Counted from the first letter of the stretch, positions 7,404 to 13,125 are shown. The stretch is DNA of 14,017 nucleotides from Planctomycetota bacterium (GCA_021160785.1 JAGHBX010000090.1:1-14017), one strand, 5' to 3'. Made by a program: numbers and translations. Notes: generated from the sequence alone by a model not told the origin.

Positions 7404-7787
7404 TCAGGGCATGGGGGTTGTTCTTTTGGCTAATTGGAAGGGGGTGTTCCACGGGTCGCGGAGAGTGATGACCGTTGAACCATCGGGGGTTGTTTCATCT
7501 ATTACCAGCGAGGCGCCGGCTTTTATCAGTTTGTCTTTCATGCTGGCAGGGTCGTCCGTCGCAAAGGCAAAGTGAAATCGCAGGTGGTGCTGGGCGGTAT
7601 AGTCGGGGACGGGATCGTCGGGGTTCGAGTATATCTCGATGATGGTTCGGCCGGTGGAGTCGGCTAAGAAGTGTGCGTAAGGGGGTGAATCATTGCCGAC
7701 GACGATTTGCATGTCGAGATTTTCGACGTACCATTTTGCCATCGCGACAGCGTCTGGGACGTTGATGCCGAAGTGTTCGAATTTCAT
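7404..7787 (-). CDS. VOC/glyoxalase-fold protein
   Basis: A 127-residue protein of the vicinal oxygen chelate superfamily, made of two beta-alpha-beta-beta-beta modules. Module one starts FEHFGINVPD (His5) and contains IIEIYS (Glu51); module two starts HLRFHFAFATDD (His72) and ends in DPWNTPFQL with Gln118 where many members have Glu. Three of the four usual metal positions are therefore present and the fourth is Gln. I start at ATG 7787 because AAGGA lies eight bases upstream; an upstream in-frame start at 7823 falls inside the palindromic repeat. It converges with the pseudopilin gene and follows the nucleoside hydrolase gene on the same strand. Members range from glyoxalases to dioxygenases and resistance proteins; the substrate cannot be predicted. 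Confidence 0.85.
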   Translation of the reverse strand: MKFEHFGINVPDAVAMAKWYVENLDMQIVVGNDSPPYAHFLADSTGRTIIEIYSNPDDPVPDYTAQHHLRFHFAFATDDPASMKDKLIKAGASLVIDETTPDGSTVITLRDPWNTPFQLAKRTTPMP

Positions 7788-7811
7788 GTGCAATTCCTTT
7801 GCAATCGTTTT

Positions 7812-7840
7812 GGGCAGGCACATGGGCCTGCCCCTACGGG
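7812..7840. repeat. REP-like palindrome
   Basis: GGGCAGGC (7812-7819) and GCCTGCCC (7826-7833) form a perfect eight-base-pair inverted repeat with a six-base spacer, followed by CTACGGG. From memory, this GGGCAGGC...GCCTGCCCCTACGGG layout resembles a dispersed palindromic element of planctomycete and other environmental bacterial genomes. It lies between the nucleoside hydrolase and VOC genes and may shape the transcript. Confidence 0.6.
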
Positions 7841-7873
7841 TTTACGACGGGGCCGGGCGGTATTATGTGAACG

Positions 7874-8890
7874 TTATGGTTTTGTTACAGGGCCGGTCAC
7901 TCTTTTGGCTAACAGGTCCTCGAAGGCGGCCATGTCTTTCCAGGCGGTGGCGACTTGCATTTTTTTTGCGTTTTTGTCGATGCGGGTATAACCCTTGTCG
8001 TCGACGCGGATGGGCAGTGTTTCCATTTTCAGGAGCTTCTCGCTAAAACCCAAATAGACCGCGACGGTGTCAAAGAGCGTGCTGGACTCGGTCTCGTCGG
8101 TCTTGATCGCACCGGGCTTGTTGTTGAGTCGCCAGATGCGGTAGTTTTCGATAAGTGCCTGGGCGACGGGGTCTTTCGAGTCGCGAACTTTTTTGTACTT
8201 GTCGCCGCGGAGGTGGACCAGGCCGCAGGTGTCAAGCGGTGTGATCGTAACGGGCCAGGGGGAGCTTAGGACCTTTTGGCAGGCGGCGACGTTTGCGCGG
8301 ACGTTGTATTCTGCGCTGATCTTCTTGCTGCCGCCGTAGCCGCGGCGAACACTGCCGTGCATACCGACGAAACGCGCCTTTTGGGCGATCTTCGGCTGGC
8401 GTTTGAGGGCTTCTGCGATGTTGGGCAGCGGGCCGACGGCGATGACGGTGATCTGCTCTTTGGAATTCATGATCGTATCGATGATCGCTTGCACGCCGTC
8501 TTCGTGGATCTTGCCGGGATAGGATTTGAGATCGTAGTCGGCTACCCAGCGGGATTGTCGGCCGTCGCCTTCCTTCGGACCCATGCCGATGCCGACGGGG
8601 ATGTCGGTTCGGCCAGCGACGGTGAGGAGCTTGGCGAAGAGCTTGGCGCGGTAGAGCGACTTGTGCTGATCGCCGACGACGAGCTTGATATCAAATTCCG
8701 GCGATTTAAGCAGCGTGACCAGCGCCCACGTATCGTCAATGTCGTCGCCGATATCGCTGTCGTAAATGACGGGAATCTTCTTAGCCGATTTGCGCCCGGC
8801 GGCAAATGCCGAAGGCGAAAAGAGCAACACGGTAAGAACAGCACTTAAAATCACGGCCGATAAGGCGGTCTGCAGAAACATTCTACTCAT
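7874..8890 (-). CDS. Secreted inosine/uridine-preferring nucleoside hydrolase family protein
   Basis: A 338-residue protein that should hydrolyse the N-glycosidic bond of ribonucleosides. Residues 1-30 are a classical signal peptide (hydrophobic core SAVILSAVLTVLLF, cleavage after Ala-Phe-Ala 28-30), so it acts in the periplasm or outside. The mature N-terminus has IPVIYDSDIGDDIDD (39-53), the Asp cluster that binds catalytic calcium in this family; VIAVGPLPNIAEAL and later DTVAVYLGF are further family-like segments. The length is normal. AGGAGG lies six bases before ATG 8890, and a promoter-like site lies upstream at 8937-8964. It may salvage external nucleosides; secreted planctomycete members are numerous and their substrates mostly untested, so a non-nucleoside substrate is possible. 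Confidence 0.87.
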   Translation of the reverse strand: MSRMFLQTALSAVILSAVLTVLLFSPSAFAAGRKSAKKIPVIYDSDIGDDIDDTWALVTLLKSPEFDIKLVVGDQHKSLYRAKLFAKLLTVAGRTDIPVGIGMGPKEGDGRQSRWVADYDLKSYPGKIHEDGVQAIIDTIMNSKEQITVIAVGPLPNIAEALKRQPKIAQKARFVGMHGSVRRGYGGSKKISAEYNVRANVAACQKVLSSPWPVTITPLDTCGLVHLRGDKYKKVRDSKDPVAQALIENYRIWRLNNKPGAIKTDETESSTLFDTVAVYLGFSEKLLKMETLPIRVDDKGYTRIDKNAKKMQVATAWKDMAAFEDLLAKRVTGPVTKP

Positions 8891-8936
8891 TTTGTCCTCC
8901 TGTTGGCAAAATTAGACTTCACAGCATTCTTCCCGC

Positions 8937-8964
8937 ATTATGCACACTTGGCCACGATTGGCAA
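8937..8964 (-). promoter_or_regulatory. Promoter of the nucleoside hydrolase gene
   Basis: On the minus strand TTGCCA (8964-8959) and CATAAT (8942-8937) are 16 bases apart, each matching consensus at five of six positions. The predicted leader is about 40 bases. Confidence 0.6.
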
Positions 8965-8970
8965 GAGCGG

Positions 8971-8999
8971 CATATTGTATATTGTAGATGGTATATGGT
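8971..8999 (-). repeat. TACAAT-type microsatellite-like tract
   Basis: Read on the minus strand it contains ATCTACAAT and ATATACAAT in tandem (8989-8974). The same two nine-base words recur on the + strand at 10080-10102, inside the phage-like module. Confidence 0.5.
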
Positions 9000-9004
9000 G
9001 GGGT

Positions 9005-9113
9005 AAATTGGGTTCGTTTTTCGTTTTTGGGTACTGGCGGACCGGGTGGAGATTTGAGATTTGAAATCTGAGACCGCGGGCAGATTGGGTTTGTTTCGCA
9101 TTTTTGGGGCACG
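9005..9113. repeat. Imperfect direct repeat pair
   Basis: About 28 bases starting at 9005 (ATTGGGTTCGTTTTTCG then TTTTTGGG) recur with small changes starting at 9081 (ATTGGGTTTGTTTCGC then TTTTTGGGG). The copies are about 76 bases apart, and GAGATTTGAGATTTGAAATC (9050-9069) lies between them. Confidence 0.5.
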
Positions 9114-9127
9114 GCTGTAAACATTCA

Positions 9128-9421
9128 ACCTATATGGCCGTAACGAACATCACTTTGGATATGCGGGATTTCGCCGACATTTAGCGGAATGGAGGCGAAA
9201 AATGGGGTTTTTGGGTGGGCGGTGGGGGATCATATTAGCAAAGTGTAATATGGCCGAAACCCCGGTTTTGCGGACATCAGAATCACCTATATGGCCCAAA
9301 CGGGGTTTTTGCGAATTGGGCTTCAAAACCGCTTTAACGGCTGTTAACAACGCGATTTTGGGGCATTTTGGACGGCGAAATCGGGGGGTTTTGCGGACAT
9401 TTCCTTGCGGACATCGGACAT
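9128..9421. repeat. Degenerate repeat family with TATGGCC and TTGCGGACAT words
   Basis: ACCTATATGGCC occurs exactly at 9128-9139 and 9285-9296, and TATGGCC also at 9249-9255. TTTTGCGGACAT occurs at 9266-9277 and 9389-9400, TTGCGGACAT again at 9405-9414, and CGGACAT at 9415-9421. Several copies run TATGGCC, then an AAAC-GGGG-TTTT stretch, then TTGCGGACAT, suggesting decayed copies of one longer unit. Confidence 0.5.
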
Positions 9422-9474
9422 ACTACCGGCAACAGTCCAGAATAAGATGGGTAAGATGGCGGGGGAAGCGCATA

Positions 9475-9503
9475 AAAATACCGGGCGAAATTGGCGGTAT
9501 TTT
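9475..9503 (-). terminator. Terminator-like hairpin downstream of the phage-like module
   Basis: AAAATACCG (9475-9483) and CGGTATTTT (9495-9503) form nine base pairs with an 11-base loop. On the minus strand the second arm runs into TTTTT, as in an intrinsic terminator, 71 bases after the stop of the last small gene. The A/T-rich stem makes it only moderately strong. Confidence 0.45.
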
Positions 9504-9574
9504 CCGCTAATATCGCATCCGGTTACTTGTTTTATTGTCAATTGTCGGGTCTCATAACCCCGGCAAATACCGCA

Positions 9575-9748
9575 TCAACAGAGGCGGTCATAGATTTTGT
9601 ATATCACGTCGATCTGGCGTTCGGTCAGCGGGTAGTCCTGGGCGTGGACCGACTCGATGAACTCGATCTCCCAGGCCGTCAGGCCCCGCTCCAGGTCCAT
9701 AAGGTCCGCGAGGTGGGTGATTGCTTTTTGTTGTTCAGTCGTCGACAG
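9575..9748 (-). CDS. Small phage-type protein, 57 aa, apparent CTG start
   Basis: This short frame encodes 57 residues. After TTEQQKAITHLADLMDL comes LTAWEIEFIESVHAQDYPLT (residues 23-42) and ERQIDVIYKIYDRLC (43-57). The W-E-x-x-F-I-E-S...LT-x-x-Q...I-Y-x-R pattern is one I associate with small proteins or C-terminal tails in phage genomes. A TAG lies two codons before CTG 9746-9748; AAGGGA lies seven bases upstream of that CTG, so a rare CTG start is the best-supported choice. The next option, ATG 9698-9700, would remove the N-terminal 16 residues and has no ribosome site. It overlaps the end of the DUF4031 gene by 14 bases, suggesting translational coupling. Its function is unknown. Confidence 0.6.
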   Translation of the reverse strand: MSTTEQQKAITHLADLMDLERGLTAWEIEFIESVHAQDYPLTERQIDVIYKIYDRLC

Positions 9749-10031
9749 GGGCTATTCCCTTCTTGAATGTTCTGTGGGACCGGATTCGCTCCGCCATCTG
9801 GTGGAGTGTTAGTTCGACGGCGCCCAAGCGGACGGCCTGTTTGCGTTTGTTGGGGGTCAGATCGTAATGGGGCATTGTGCTTTTGTCTTGAAACCATCCG
9901 AGCTTTAAGCCCAGACGGGTCGCGAAGGCGTGTAGCTCGTCGTCGCTGTCGGCGATAAGGTGGCAGCCCTGGGGGTATCGCCAGTTGACTTTAAGAACGC
10001 TCGCCTGTAACGGGTCGACGTATACGCTCAT
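9735..10031 (-). CDS. DUF4031 domain protein
   Basis: A 98-residue protein. Residues 1-75 match the DUF4031 pattern: SVYVDPL at the start, then CHLIADSDDELHAFATRLGL, WFQDKS, HYDLTPNKR and AVRLGAVEL, followed by a basic tail. DUF4031 is a small domain of unknown function found in bacteria and phages. I start at ATG 10031, with AGAGGA (10046-10041) nine bases upstream. A longer frame to 10073 would encode MSFPRTRESRGC, which is only the translation of the ATTCCCGCG palindrome. Downstream it overlaps the 57-residue gene. The two form the 3' end of the phage-like minus-strand cluster, separated from the tail genes by 73 bases of repeat DNA. Confidence 0.8.
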   Translation of the reverse strand: MSVYVDPLQASVLKVNWRYPQGCHLIADSDDELHAFATRLGLKLGWFQDKSTMPHYDLTPNKRKQAVRLGAVELTLHQMAERIRSHRTFKKGIAPVDD

Positions 10032-10045
10032 GGGCCGGCATCCTC

Positions 10046-10071
10046 TGGATTCCCGCGTGCGCGGGAATGAC
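10046..10071. repeat. REP-like palindrome ATTCCCGCG/CGCGGGAAT
   Basis: ATTCCCGCG (10049-10057) and CGCGGGAAT (10060-10068) are perfect arms of nine bases. The flanks (TGG before, GACA after) complete the GTCATTCCCGCG...CGCGGGAATCCA form found dispersed in many proteobacterial and environmental genomes. It abuts the ribosome site of the DUF4031 gene. Confidence 0.75.
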
Positions 10072-10104
10072 AATATAAAATATACAATCGAAAATCTACA
10101 ATCA
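10072..10104 (+). repeat. TACAAT-type tract inside the tail operon
   Basis: ATATACAAT (10080-10088) and ATCTACAAT (10094-10102) lie in an AT-rich stretch between the palindrome and the stop codon of the Gly/Phe-rich gene. The same words occur in the intergenic region at 8974-8989 in the opposite orientation. Confidence 0.5.
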
Positions 10105-10575
10105 TCAGGCTACCTCCAGCGTTAATACGTCTGTGGTGTTGTTGTAGGATTGTTTTTTTAGGCCGGTTGGTTTGGCCGGGGCGGTATGGATGGTTACTGA
10201 GATCTCATCGGGGTCGCCGGATTGCGGGTTGCCGGCTGCATCGTAAACTTTGAAGGCGTACTTGTAGGTTCCACACGCCGAGACCTGGTGCGCAGCGGTG
10301 ATCTGCGCAGAGCCGTAACCGAAGGGAAAATGGCCAAACGGCAGCCGACCGAAGCCAATCGCACGCATCGCATGGCCGTGGCCGAACCGGAACCGGCCAA
10401 AAGGGGCGTGTCCGAAACCGTAAATCCCGGCGCCTGACGGAAACAATTCATACAGGCGATTATCGACAGGAGTATCAAAGTCGATGTCGCCGCCGCCGGC
10501 ATCCGAAAAGAGCTTTGCGTAATCGCCCCTACGAAAACCGACGGGGACAACGAATTTTAAGGTTATCTTAACCAT
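10105..10575 (-). CDS. Gly/Phe-rich tandem-repeat phage structural protein
   Basis: A 156-residue protein in the tail cluster. Residues 1-45 are a beta-like start. Residues 53-93 are two tandem 21-residue units of the form GFG-xx-PFG-x-F-x-FG-x-G-x-A (GFGHAPFGRFRFGHGHA then GFGRLPFGHFPFGYGSA). Residues 95-135 look like a fibronectin III strand set (YKYAFKVYDAAGNPQSGDPD, then ISVTIHTAPAKPTGL). It ends in DVLTLEVA, which reads like the first strand of another such domain, so the C-terminus may be cut short; repeat DNA begins right after the stop. ATG 10575 overlaps the zinc-ribbon gene by 13 bases and has no strong ribosome site, so coupling is likely. A tail fibre or baseplate-associated role is inferred from context only. 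Confidence 0.65.
   Translation of the reverse strand: MVKITLKFVVPVGFRRGDYAKLFSDAGGGDIDFDTPVDNRLYELFPSGAGIYGFGHAPFGRFRFGHGHAMRAIGFGRLPFGHFPFGYGSAQITAAHQVSACGTYKYAFKVYDAAGNPQSGDPDEISVTIHTAPAKPTGLKKQSYNNTTDVLTLEVA
10297..10419 (-). repeat. Coding tandem duplication, two 63-base units
   Basis: This encodes residues 53-93 of the Gly/Phe-rich protein. The two units of 21 codons share GFG, PFG, FG and G-x-A positions, while the His/Arg/Tyr positions have diverged. Confidence 0.6.
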
Positions 10576-10781
10576 TTGTCACATGTCTTATTCGTCGCTC
10601 TGATCTTCGCCTCAATGTAGCACTTACATTTCGTGCACCAGTAACCAGCTCCCCAGATTTTCTTTCTCGACCCACACTTCTTACAAGTCATCCGACGTCT
10701 TGGCGAGTGCGGGTGTTGTTTTCCTCTTATGACATTTCCCCATCCTTGAGCAACTGCGATCATTTTTCCACAACAACCCAT
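10563..10781 (-). CDS. Small zinc-ribbon protein in the tail operon
   Basis: A 72-residue basic protein. Cys33-x-x-Cys36 and Cys49-x-x-Cys52 (CKKCGSRK then YWCTKCKCYI), twelve residues apart, form a zinc-ribbon pattern, with Cys54 adjacent and Cys67 near the end; Cys3-Cys4 are at the N-terminus. I start at ATG 10781, which overlaps the upstream stop codon as TAATG and has GGGAGGTG eight bases upstream; a longer frame to 10811 is less likely. It sits between the large propeller gene and the Gly/Phe-rich gene. It could bind nucleic acid or be a small structural or chaperone factor for the tail; neither is shown. Its DNA is AT-richer than that of the flanking phage genes, like the propeller gene. 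Confidence 0.7.
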   Translation of the reverse strand: MGCCGKMIAVAQGWGNVIRGKQHPHSPRRRMTCKKCGSRKKIWGAGYWCTKCKCYIEAKIRATNKTCDKWLR

Positions 10782-12133
10782 TACGTCTTCACCTCCCAGT
10801 AATCTTCCCACGGAGCAGGTGTGGGTTCGCCATCTGGTTCATCGTTATCGGATGCCCAATCTATGTCGCCCCCTGGTGGGCTAGCATCGCCCCCTGTCTT
10901 ATTGTTGTTCTCTAAAATCCAAGTGTTATCCCCGGTCTGTGTAGGATAATAGCACCTATCCCCAATCGTCCAGACCTTTGGCACCCACTCTTCCGGTCCG
11001 CAAGACGTGTGAGCTAAAATACATTGGTAAATTTCATCATCGCCGCTCGCATTGTGCGTAACAATATCACCTGCTTCATAAAGTGTATTGCACGCCCATG
11101 CCGGTACAATGTTTATCTGTCCTGCACAAATGTCGGGGTATCTCCACCCATCTGTCGGATCAGTAAAATCATGTGGATTCGTCCATGTATCAAGTATATT
11201 ACCATTTGACGGGTCAATCTCTCTCAAATTACATTCAGACGAGAATGTGAATAGCCTCCCCGTTGGGTCAAGAGCAACACAACAGCCCCTACCCGCTATA
11301 CTCCATCGCTCTATCGGTTCCTCTGCCGACGCAGGATATTCACCTTTTGACAGACAGGCAACGCTATCTTCCGTCCCAAGGGCTTTTGACCCTACATAAA
11401 CATTATCAATTCCAACCGCCATACTCCACCCATTCATCGTGAACCAATGCCAGATTTTATTACCAGCAATATCGTACTTGCAAAGTGCTGTAGTGGGGCT
11501 ACTTCCAGTGTTGTGGTCACAAAGAACGTAAAAGTTATCGAAAGCATCCCACGCAAGTCTGCGTACCCATCTATAACTATAGATTATTGGGAGTGAAATG
11601 ACCTCGCTACCGTTGGATGTATTAAGCACCCACACGCAGTCCCACGGAGGTCCATCGGCAACCATATTCCCACCGACCACTATCATTGTCTCGTCAAAAT
11701 TCAAGGCGATATGATAACATGTAGCCGTGGTGTAAATCGACCACTGGAGTACTCCGGCACTGTTATACTTTCTGACGTTTTTGCTCCCGTAAACACTCCC
11801 GCATGTATAGAAATTCCCACTTGAATCCCTGATGCAGTCGTGCGATCTATCGAACGGTAACGCCAGCATCAGATTTCCTTCAAGGGAATACTTCCTCCCG
11901 TGGCCATAGGCTAGCCCCATTATCAAATGTCCGTTAATAATTCGTGCGTGAAGCGGATGGTTTGGGGTCATCTTGAACCGCCAATAGATATCTCCATCCA
12001 TATTGTAGCCGACCATATTCCATTCAGTATCCCTGTACGTCGTCGTAACGATCTCGGCATCACAGCACCGGATACATAAGTCGGTCCCGTCCTTTACAAA
12101 AACGCCCCCATCAAATGTTGAAACACTACCCAT
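10781..12133 (-). CDS. Beta-propeller protein with chitin-binding-like C-terminus, candidate tail-tip/receptor-binding protein
   Basis: A 450-residue protein. Residues about 40-320 contain about seven repeats spaced 40-50 residues, each ending in a D/N-x-x-G-x-x-x-W-like turn: YNMDGDIYWRF (43), YSLEGNLMLAL (82), YNSAGVLQWSI (123), LNTSNGSEVISL (170), YDIAGNKIWHWF (220), a weak one near 262, and IDPSNGNILDTW (306). This suggests a seven-bladed, quinoprotein-like propeller. Residues 344-385 (WACNTLYEAGDIVTH, IYQCILAHTS) resemble a CBM5/12 carbohydrate-binding module common at phage tail tips, with a partial second copy at 388-410 (WTIGDRCYYPTQTGDN). The end is rich in Asp, Pro and Trp. There is no signal peptide. 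The start is two bases after the upstream stop and has only a weak ribosome site. The DNA is clearly AT-richer than its neighbours, suggesting exchange of a host-range module. Confidence 0.65.
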   Translation of the reverse strand: MGSVSTFDGGVFVKDGTDLCIRCCDAEIVTTTYRDTEWNMVGYNMDGDIYWRFKMTPNHPLHARIINGHLIMGLAYGHGRKYSLEGNLMLALPFDRSHDCIRDSSGNFYTCGSVYGSKNVRKYNSAGVLQWSIYTTATCYHIALNFDETMIVVGGNMVADGPPWDCVWVLNTSNGSEVISLPIIYSYRWVRRLAWDAFDNFYVLCDHNTGSSPTTALCKYDIAGNKIWHWFTMNGWSMAVGIDNVYVGSKALGTEDSVACLSKGEYPASAEEPIERWSIAGRGCCVALDPTGRLFTFSSECNLREIDPSNGNILDTWTNPHDFTDPTDGWRYPDICAGQINIVPAWACNTLYEAGDIVTHNASGDDEIYQCILAHTSCGPEEWVPKVWTIGDRCYYPTQTGDNTWILENNNKTGGDASPPGGDIDWASDNDEPDGEPTPAPWEDYWEVKT

Positions 12134-12135
12134 TA

Positions 12136-12495
12136 TCAGCTTTCATTACAACTACCTGCAATCTTATAAAACGACGTCACATTCCGCCACGTTCCATTCT
12201 CGTAAGCCACCCAAAATGGCATGCCGTCAACCAAAGGAGGATATGCTCCATTCAGGTCTCCGCCGCCGTATATGTAGCAGGTAATCGTCGCTTCTTTGCT
12301 CGAATTATCCTCGTCAAGATACACGTCAACCGACGTTGTGGCTCCCGGCGTCGTCTTCACAAACGCCCGGCGACGTCCCCCGCCGCCGGCTCGCACCGCC
12401 TTGCCTCGCTGGATGATCTGGGGGCTTTGGCGGCGTTCGGCCTTTGCCGCCAGGGAGGTCTGTTGGATCCTTCGAGTTAGCTGGTCGCGACGCAT
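12136..12495 (-). CDS. Basic phage protein with C-terminal beta domain
   Basis: A 119-residue protein with two parts. Residues 1-45 are very basic and look helical (MRRDQLTRRIQQTSLAAKA, then RAGGGGRRR). Residues about 48-119 are beta-rich and acidic (TSVDVYLDEDN, ITCYIYGGGDL, FWVAYENGTWRNV). ATG 12495 overlaps the preceding stop as TAATG, and GGGAGG lies seven bases upstream; the alternative start at 12510 would extend into the upstream gene by 15 bases. The gene is packed between the fibronectin III-like and propeller genes. I do not recognise the family. It may be a small virion or tail-assembly protein, judged by position only. Confidence 0.65.
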   Translation of the reverse strand: MRRDQLTRRIQQTSLAAKAERRQSPQIIQRGKAVRAGGGGRRRAFVKTTPGATTSVDVYLDEDNSSKEATITCYIYGGGDLNGAYPPLVDGMPFWVAYENGTWRNVTSFYKIAGSCNES

Positions 12496-13088
12496 TATAC
12501 GGCCTCCCATGAACCGGTGACGCCGGTCAGGCCGGATGGGCCGGACGACCTGGCGACTGCCGAGGCGAAGGAGACGTTCTGCGATTCGCCGTAACCGGTC
12601 GTGTAGGCCCGCACACAGAACTTATAGGTCGCCCCGTCGCTGAGTGCGATTGAGGTCCAGGAGAATTCCGGACCGCCGCCCTGTGCAAACGCCACCGTGG
12701 CGTCGGGCGTTTCAAAATCAAAGCCCGAGCCGGAATCGATATAGATACGGAACCCGGTCGGGACGATCTCCTGCGACAACTCGGAATACCGCCAGCGGAC
12801 CAAAAGCTTTGCGCCTGCTACTTGCTCGACGGTCAGCGAGTCCGGGATGTTCGGGGTGTCGAGGATCATGTCGCCGTCGCCGTCGATCCGGACGATGCAG
12901 GGGTCGGAAGGATCGCTCTCGAGGGCGCACTCGGATAATTGCCTGCGGACGTAATGCCAGATCGTATTTGCGGGCAGGGCCTGGGCGGCGATCTGGACCT
13001 CGGTGTCGGCCAGATCCATTGTGGCGACGGCGCTGCCGTAATCAATGTCGCCATCCTGCCCGCGATATATGTTGAATTCGTTGGCCAT
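12495..13088 (-). CDS. Fibronectin type III-like phage structural protein
   Basis: A 197-residue protein built from beta-strands. Residues 1-70 (ANEFNIYRGQDGDIDYG, then TIWHYVRRQLSECALES) look like a first strand-rich domain. Residues about 80-182 follow a fibronectin III pattern: PNIPDSLTVEQVAGAKLLVRW, GFRIYIDSGSGFDF, and ATYKFCVRAYTTGYGESQNV with the typical Tyr-x-Phe-x-Val-x-Ala strand before the final edge. Such domains are common surface decorations of tail and capsid proteins. ATG 13088 has no strong ribosome site; the whole 31-base gap before it is a tandem heptamer. Its stop overlaps the next gene as TAATG. The same strand pattern recurs in the Gly/Phe-rich protein, so the module may hold several related adhesin-like proteins. 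Confidence 0.7.
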   Translation of the reverse strand: MANEFNIYRGQDGDIDYGSAVATMDLADTEVQIAAQALPANTIWHYVRRQLSECALESDPSDPCIVRIDGDGDMILDTPNIPDSLTVEQVAGAKLLVRWRYSELSQEIVPTGFRIYIDSGSGFDFETPDATVAFAQGGGPEFSWTSIALSDGATYKFCVRAYTTGYGESQNVSFASAVARSSGPSGLTGVTGSWEAV

Positions 13089-13090
13089 TG

Positions 13091-13125
13091 GTTAGTCGTT
13101 AGCCTTTAGTCGTTAGTCTTTAGCT
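13091..13125. repeat. Tandem heptamer repeat, five units
   Basis: On the + strand the units are GTTAGTC, GTTAGCC, TTTAGTC, GTTAGTC and TTTAGCT, consensus KTTAGTC. They fill the gap between the minus-strand genes starting at 13512 and 13088, overlapping the last codons of the former (stop 13122-13120) and lying where the ribosome site of the latter would be. Confidence 0.75.

Larger units (their letters stand above)
8965..9574. other. Repeat-rich intergenic region
   Basis: With the promoter before it, this gives about 680 bases (8891-9574) between the nucleoside hydrolase gene and the phage-like module with no supportable gene. It contains the TACAAT-type tract (8971-8999), an imperfect direct repeat of about 28 bases (9005 and 9081), a family of TATGGCC and TTGCGGACAT words (9128-9421) and a hairpin at 9475-9503. 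Several open frames cross it, but their residue patterns look like translated repeats. Confidence 0.65.

Noticed and set aside
7397..7420. Possible bidirectional terminator between pseudopilin and VOC genes
   Set aside because: CCCAT/ATGGG gives only five base pairs with a nine-base loop inside the end of the VOC gene, followed by a poor T-stretch; too weak to list.
7693..8046. + strand open frames across the VOC/nucleoside hydrolase junction
   Set aside because: They translate the REP-like palindrome and the antisense of the hydrolase; no ribosome site supports them.
8912..9128. Two overlapping minus-strand open frames of about 70 residues
   Set aside because: Their translations follow the repeat DNA (direct repeat at 9005/9081 and the TACAAT tract), lack ribosome sites, and would cover the promoter of the nucleoside hydrolase gene.
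8971..9421. CRISPR array
   Set aside because: The repeated words are 7-12 bases, unevenly spaced and imperfect; there are no regular repeats with spacers and no cas genes.
9150..9541. Open frames on both strands in the 9128-9541 spacer
   Set aside because: They run through the TATGGCC/TTGCGGACAT repeat family with no ribosome sites or recognisable domains; the region is better explained as decayed repeats.
10031..10073. N-terminal extension of the DUF4031 protein (MSFPRTRESRGC)
   Set aside because: This is the well-known artefact of translating the ATTCCCGCG palindrome; the ribosome site supports ATG 10031.
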